Assembly (NCBI GenBank): GCA_017431755.1
Contig: JAFRKM010000107.1
Span: forward strand, 1 to 7,258
Source: Clostridia bacterium
GTDB lineage: Bacteria; Bacillota; Clostridia; Oscillospirales; Acutalibacteraceae
Direction of reading: 5' to 3'
DNA: 7,258 nt
This document shows positions 1 to 4,400 of this stretch, in pieces. Under the pieces are notes generated by a model. The model searched no databases. It was given only the letters and a program-made list of their open reading frames with translations, and was not told the origin of the DNA. Made by a program: the position numbers and the translations under genes. Each line of letters begins with the position of its first letter. Positions within the stretch are counted from its first letter, which is position 1.

Positions 1-115
1 AAATTAAAATCCCTGACTCCGCCGAAACATCAAGGCCACTCGTAAAAACCTGAAAACCAACAAAAAAAATTATAAACAAAAGAAAAACTAAAAATATTTT
101 TTTAAATTTATTCAT
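1..115 (-). CDS. N-terminal fragment of a secreted or membrane-anchored protein (runs off the left edge)
   Basis: Only 38 codons are in the window, read from an ATG at 115-113. The product opens with a short basic region (MNKFKKIF). A strongly hydrophobic core follows at about residues 8-22, then a polar stretch with a plausible signal peptidase site near VSA-ES (residues 30-32). It is therefore an export signal, or an anchor, on an exported protein. The last visible residues, SAESGILI, resemble the start of the mature domain of DacF-type D-alanyl-D-alanine carboxypeptidases (peptidase S11), where a similar 'A.aaIL' strand precedes the active site. That match is too short to name the gene. 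The start is uncertain: the best Shine-Dalgarno (AGGGGTGG, about 130-137) lies about 14 bases before this ATG, and in-frame GTG (133-131) and TTG (127-125) codons sit closer to or inside it. The gene is divergent from sigG. Confidence 0.72.
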   Translation of the reverse strand, partial: MNKFKKIFLVFLLFIIFFVGFQVFTSGLDVSAESGILI

Positions 116-143
116 TTTATATTCCAATTCCACCCCTATTTTT

Positions 144-160
144 TGTTTTATATAAAAACA
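144..160. repeat. Inverted repeat TGTTTT-5 nt-AAAACA in the divergent intergenic region
   Basis: Perfect 6-base arms (144-149 and 155-160) flank a 5-base AT spacer. The core also contains a 12-base perfect palindrome (146-157). It lies about 30 bases upstream of the leftward gene's ATG, where a repressor or activator of that gene could bind. In DNA this AT-rich such a repeat can arise by chance, so a regulatory role is only a suggestion. Confidence 0.3.
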
Positions 161-189
161 TATGCAGAACAAAATATTAAATTTCCATC

Positions 190-212
190 TTAATTCAAAT
201 ATTATGAATTAA
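190..212. repeat. Inverted repeat TTAATTCA-7 nt-TGAATTAA between the divergent genes
   Basis: Two perfect 8-base arms (190-197 and 205-212) are separated by AATATTA. The repeat lies 60 bases before the sigG start and 75 bases before the other gene's ATG. It is more likely an operator than a terminator, because no T-run follows the stem and the stem is almost entirely A/T. Dyad sites of this size suit a dimeric HTH regulator. No known regulator motif was recognised. Confidence 0.35.
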
Positions 213-260
213 TTTATTTTTTTGGCAAATAATATCATTATGGAAATTTATGGATAAGGC

Positions 261-266
261 AGGTGG
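261..266 (+). promoter_or_regulatory. Ribosome binding site that sets the TTG start of sigG
   Basis: AGGTGG lies 5 bases before the TTG at 272. The ATGs at 240 and 250 are out of frame and reach stop codons after 5 and 10 codons, so neither can start sigG. From the TTG, the protein begins with the family's conserved N-terminus (NKVKICGINTS). The site and the family alignment therefore agree on this start. Confidence 0.85.
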
Positions 267-271
267 AATAA

Positions 272-1042
272 TTGCAATATAACAAAGTGAAAATTTGCGG
301 AATAAACACGTCTGAGTTAAAAACACTGCCTGAATCCGAAAAAATAAATTTACTAAAGCTTACAAAAAAAGGCGACAAAACCGCACGCGAAAAACTTATA
401 AACGGAAATCTACGACTGGTACTAAGCATTATTCAAAGATTTAGCGGACGTGGAGAAATGTCTGATGATTTATTTCAAATTGGTTGCATCGGACTTATTA
501 AATCTATTGATAATTTTGATGTTTCCCAAAATGTAAAATTTTCCACCTATGCCGTACCTATGATTATTGGGGAAATAAGAAGATACTTGCGCGATAATAA
601 TTCCATAAGAGTTAGCAGATCACTAAAAGACCTTGCATATAAAACCATGCAAATAAAAGAAAAATTTATAAAAGCAAAAAACCGCGAGCCCACTATAACT
701 GAAATTTCTAAGGAGCTTGAAGTCCCAAAAGAAAGCATTGTCATGTCTATGGAAGCTGTGGTTGACCCAATATCACTAAGCGAGCCGGCTTTTACTGACA
801 AAAACGGCGACAAAGTATATGTAATAGATCAAATTGGTGATAATAACGAAGATTTAAACTGGATTGACGAAATATGCATGAAACAAGCAATAAAAAAATT
901 AGGAGACCGAGAAAAAACAATTTTGGCACTACGATTTTTAAAAGGGGAAACACAAAACGAAGTTGCAAAAATCATTGGAATAAGCCAAGCACAAGTTTCC
1001 AGAATTGAAAAAAACGCGATTAAAAAAATTAAAAACAAATAA
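272..1042 (+). CDS. sigG: RNA polymerase forespore sigma factor sigma-G
   Basis: This is a full-length 256-residue sigma-70 family protein. In the family, sigma-G directs core RNA polymerase to late forespore genes (spore coat precursors, small acid-soluble proteins, germination receptors) after engulfment. The N-terminal signature NKVKICGINTSEL (residues 4-16) is typical of sigma-G. Region 2 spans about 42-112, with the core-binding and -10 recognition segment DDLFQIGCIGL and FSTYAVPMIIGEIRRYLRDN. Region 3 spans about 115-190. Region 4 (about 200-256) contains the -35 helix-turn-helix GISQAQVSRIEK. Asn44 aligns with Asn45 of Bacillus subtilis sigma-G, where sigma-F has Glu; this residue is reported to matter for recognition by the anti-sigma factor CsfB/Gin. 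The start is TTG with a good Shine-Dalgarno. Unlike the usual spoIIGA-sigE-sigG cluster, the gene upstream here is divergent and unrelated. It converges on an XRE regulator across a shared terminator. Confidence 0.97.
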   Translation: MQYNKVKICGINTSELKTLPESEKINLLKLTKKGDKTAREKLINGNLRLVLSIIQRFSGRGEMSDDLFQIGCIGLIKSIDNFDVSQNVKFSTYAVPMIIGEIRRYLRDNNSIRVSRSLKDLAYKTMQIKEKFIKAKNREPTITEISKELEVPKESIVMSMEAVVDPISLSEPAFTDKNGDKVYVIDQIGDNNEDLNWIDEICMKQAIKKLGDREKTILALRFLKGETQNEVAKIIGISQAQVSRIEKNAIKKIKNK

Positions 1043-1079
1043 AAAACCTCAGCCGGTTAAAAAGCTGAGGTTTTTTATT
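1038..1079. terminator. Bidirectional intrinsic terminator between sigG and the XRE gene
   Basis: The arms AAAAAACCTCAGC (1041-1053) and GCTGAGGTTTTTT (1064-1076) pair perfectly around a 10-base loop. Three further A/T pairs extend the stem to 16 bp, including bases of the sigG stop codon (1040-1042). The GC-rich heart (CCTCAGC) flanked by A and T runs gives a stem plus U-tract on both strands. It ends sigG on the right and the leftward XRE/surface protein transcript 5 bases after the XRE stop codon. Confidence 0.93.
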
Positions 1080-1084
1080 AATTA

Positions 1085-1441
1085 TTACTTTTCGAATTTT
1101 ATAGGCTTTTTCTTGATCTTTTTTAAAACGGAATTCATTACTTCTTTTTTTGATTCATCAGGCAACATTCTAAATATTGTAAGTAATTCCATTTCTTCGT
1201 TATTAAGGCCAAAAGTTTGCGGCTTAGAATCACTAAACTGTGTGTACATTTCATTTTCTAATATTTGCGTATAATGAACACGAAATATATTTGAAAGTTT
1301 CCTGATTGTATCTATATCCGGTTTTATTCGTCCAGATTCATAATAAGCATATGTGGAGCGATCTACTCCTAAAATATCTGCAACTTCTTTTTGGGTGTAT
1401 CCACATGATTTTCTAAGTTTTTTAATTATACCTGTTATCAA
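1085..1441 (-). CDS. XRE-family (Cro/CI-type) DNA-binding regulator
   Basis: This small 118-residue protein has an N-terminal helix-turn-helix of the HTH_3 type at about residues 4-62. Helix 2 is QKEVADIL, and recognition helix 3 is DRSTYAYYESG, followed by the typical KPDIDTIRKLSNIF. The second half is a polar linker and a predicted helical pair, NNEEMELLTIFRMLP then ESKKEVMNSVLKKI. Such a tail often supports dimerisation in short XRE repressors; here that is inference. The size and layout recall SinR-like repressors, but there is not enough similarity to name it. The start is TTG at 1441, chosen for the strong GGGGTGA Shine-Dalgarno at 1446-1452. The gene begins 35 bp after the stop of the giant surface protein on the same strand, with no terminator or clear promoter between, so co-transcription is likely. 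Its targets are unknown. Confidence 0.92.
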   Translation of the reverse strand: MITGIIKKLRKSCGYTQKEVADILGVDRSTYAYYESGRIKPDIDTIRKLSNIFRVHYTQILENEMYTQFSDSKPQTFGLNNEEMELLTIFRMLPDESKKEVMNSVLKKIKKKPIKFEK

Positions 1442-1445
1442 AAAA

Positions 1446-1452
1446 TCACCCC
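1446..1452 (-). promoter_or_regulatory. Ribosome binding site that sets the TTG start of the XRE gene
   Basis: On the minus strand GGGGTGA lies 4 bases before the TTG at 1441-1439. The overlapping GTG in this sequence is in another frame and meets a stop after two codons. No in-frame ATG lies nearby upstream, so TTG is the supported start. Confidence 0.82.
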
Positions 1453-1476
1453 ATCTATGCTTTTTTAGTACATTAT

Positions 1477-4400
1477 TTAGTCGCCTTTTTCTTTTTTACG
1501 CCTTTTTATGCCTTCTATAATTATTATAGTTGCTATAGCTAACAAAATCAATAACATCAAGACCAACGCGAGCCGTATGGCACTTCCCTGAGCAGTTACT
1601 GGATTATTCCTGCTTTTGAATTTTTCACTTATATTTCCTGTGTTTCCGTCTAAATTTGTCAAATCATTTTCATCTTTTACAATGTCAGGATTCGAACCAT
1701 TTTTACCGCCAGAACCGCCACTACCAAAAGTTGACAAAGCATAATTCTTAATCAGGCCAACATTTGCATCCGCAGCATCAAGAAGCGAAGACCTTCCAGG
1801 AGCCAAAGATCTATTTGCTATAACACCCATTGGACTAAATGAATCAGTTGTAAATCTTACTATATCCGATCCAAAATTCAATGTCATATAACTAATTTTG
1901 CCATCATCTTTTTCGTGGATACCTGTTGGTTTTTCAAAATAAGTTAAATCTGGTTTTGGAAGAGTAATGGTTACTTCTTGCCCCTCCGGCAAAGTATATT
2001 TTACATCATTAATAACATCCCAAAGATACACATCATATAAAGACACTATATACTCAGAATTTAATTTTTTATAAATTCTTGTGCAAGCTTCTTTATCAAA
2101 CGAAATTGGTACAGCAACTAATTTAATATGCCAATCCACACCGCTAATTCTTACATCATTGCTTACATGATGAAACTCTTTAACTTGTTCTTGACGCCGT
2201 TTAAGTTCGTCTAAATTAGCAACATTTTGTTTCTGATCATTAGTAAGCTTTTCGTAATCTTTTGTGGCTGCTATTACTGCATCTACATCTTCAAGGTTTA
2301 ATACACTGGACGGTAAATTATTTATTGTATTAACAACTTTTGCTTCTTCATTTTCTTCTACACCATTAATTGTAACAGTTTTATTTTCTATTACTTTTGG
2401 GACTGTATAAACCCCTGCATCATTTGCTTTTAATTCTTCATTCCCAAGCATAACTTTTATTTTAGAACCACTATACGCAGGATGAAGTTCGACTTTAAAG
2501 CTAAACGAATCTCCGTGGCTTACGGTATTATCACCATTTATAACCTTCTTTGATGAATTATAATAATCCATGCCGTCTACTTTTGTCAAAGTAACATTAT
2601 AAGAATTTTTGCGAATATTTCCCACTTTAATTACAATATCTTCTGTAATATTTGACACAATATATTTTCCTGTGGCCAATTTTTGTGCCCCTATACTGCT
2701 ACCCTTTCCGCCATTTACAATAATATACATTCCGGCAATTGAATCATCATAAGCATCATCAACACTTACACTAAATTCAAAATTATTTCCGTATTTAACC
2801 TTTGATGTTCCACTAATAACAGCTCCACCTTCGTTAATATATGTTACACCTTCTGTTGGCTCAAGTGTTACTTTAAATAATATGTTTTCTACATTTTCAA
2901 TTGAAATTTCATAGTCTTCTTTTATTCCAATAAGAGAATAAATGCCATCCCCGTCTTTTTGCATTACTTTTCTTACTCCACTTTCGGAAACAGACACAAC
3001 TTCCATCTGATCTGTAATTGCATAACCGGTTTTCGCCGCCACTTTAAATTTTATACCTTCATTATAAGAAACAGATTGTATACCGCATATTGTCTGCGAA
3101 CCAGATTCATTCAAAAATTCCACCGCGTCACTTTTTGCAAAGTTAATATTATATGAGTTAACATGTATTCCCTCTACCCTTATTGTTTTATCAGAAATAA
3201 TATTAACGACAGAATATTTACCACTTACTAAATTAATTTCAACATCGCCATCTTTTACTTTAAATTTAGATTTATTATATTTTTCATGTATTTCAACGTT
3301 AAATGATACCGTGTCGCCATACTCAACTTCTAATGTGTTAATAGGGATCCCATCTTTTTTATAAGTAACCGCTTTGGATGCATCAGGGTCTTCAGGATCA
3401 GTATATTTTTCAAATGTCACATTAAATTTGAGCTTTTCAATTGACCCAGAAACTGTATAGTCTCTGCCCACTTCTTTTATTTTATAAAGCTTATAGCTTG
3501 GATTCGTTTCATTAGTAATTTTTATTTCCGTAAACCCTTCTGCAGCACCAACCGATACTCTGGCCGATTCTAATTTATACCCTTGCTCTGCTTTTACGGC
3601 AAAATAGAAATTTTCACCTGTACTAACTGTATATTTACCATGAATTATTTCACCCATTTCTGCGGAATCAGCTTTAGTTTCGTCACCTTCTGTACGTTCG
3701 TTATTAACGTTTGTAACTTTATAATAACTCAAACCTTCAACATTATTAAATGTTATAGCTTTGTGCAGAGGGTCAAATTCCGTGGCTCTAACTGTAATAT
3801 CATATTTTACTTTATAAACGGTAATTTCATAATAAACCTTTCCGTCTTTGGTGTATTCTTGTGCGTCATACGGCACTTCAGTTTCCGTTCCGGTTTGGGT
3901 AATTTTAAGATTGTCTTTAATATTATATATTTCATACTTTTCATGTGCACCAACAGCAAAAACCAAATCTCTATTATAATCAAAATTACCTATAGACACA
4001 TCTATATCAGATTCATCTCCTGGGTCCGGCTGACCAGCTGGGAAAGAAGAGGATGAATCCGAATGCCAACCATTTACTGGAGTAAACGTTGCCATATCTT
4101 TTTTACTTTTAAATTTTGCTAAACGCAACGGATATTCAACACCTGTCATATTAAGCGAAAAACCATCAGAAGGCAAAGTCTTTATAGTATCAACTGTAAC
4201 TGTCGCTCTAATAAACCCGTTATTAATATCGTTTTTGTTAAGTTCAACACTATAGCCTGACGAACCTCCAGGAACATTTAAGTTTAAATTTTGAAGAATT
4301 GTTTTTTGATCAGCAATTTCTTTAATAAAATCTTTGCCAGCTTTTATTACATAATAAAATGTGCTCGACTCAAGATGTGAAACCCCCGCAGTATTATCTT

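Noticed and set aside
146..157. TATATAA-like -10 element for the leftward gene within the TTTTATATAAAA palindrome
   Set aside because: No acceptable -35 box lies 16-18 bases upstream on the minus strand. The palindrome is reported only as part of an inverted repeat.
205..242. Possible forespore (sigma-F/sigma-G) promoter: TGAATTA at 205-211 with CATTATG at 236-242 or GGCAAATAAT at 224-233
   Set aside because: Neither pairing has the expected spacing of about 15-18 bases: the first is too long and the second too short. The boxes are also only partial matches in a region where AT-rich matches are cheap.
547..1038. Two minus-strand open frames of 69 and 88 codons inside sigG
   Set aside because: They lie antisense to a clearly conserved sigma factor, have no ribosome binding site of note, and their residue content mirrors the sense gene.
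1005..1274. An 89-codon plus-strand frame across the terminator and the XRE gene
   Set aside because: It overlaps the end of sigG, reads through the terminator hairpin and is antisense to a good HTH gene, so it is a chance frame.
3583..4056. A 157-codon plus-strand frame, and similar shorter ones at 2959-3156 and 4361-4687, antisense to the surface protein
   Set aside because: Compositions rich in Phe, Ile, Cys and Asn come from the reverse complement of the surface gene. No Shine-Dalgarno or family motif supports them.
2350..4137. DNA-level tandem repeats or recombination-prone repeats in the surface gene
   Set aside because: The copies are similar only in protein pattern. I saw no long identical nucleotide stretches between them, so slippage or phase variation is not supported.
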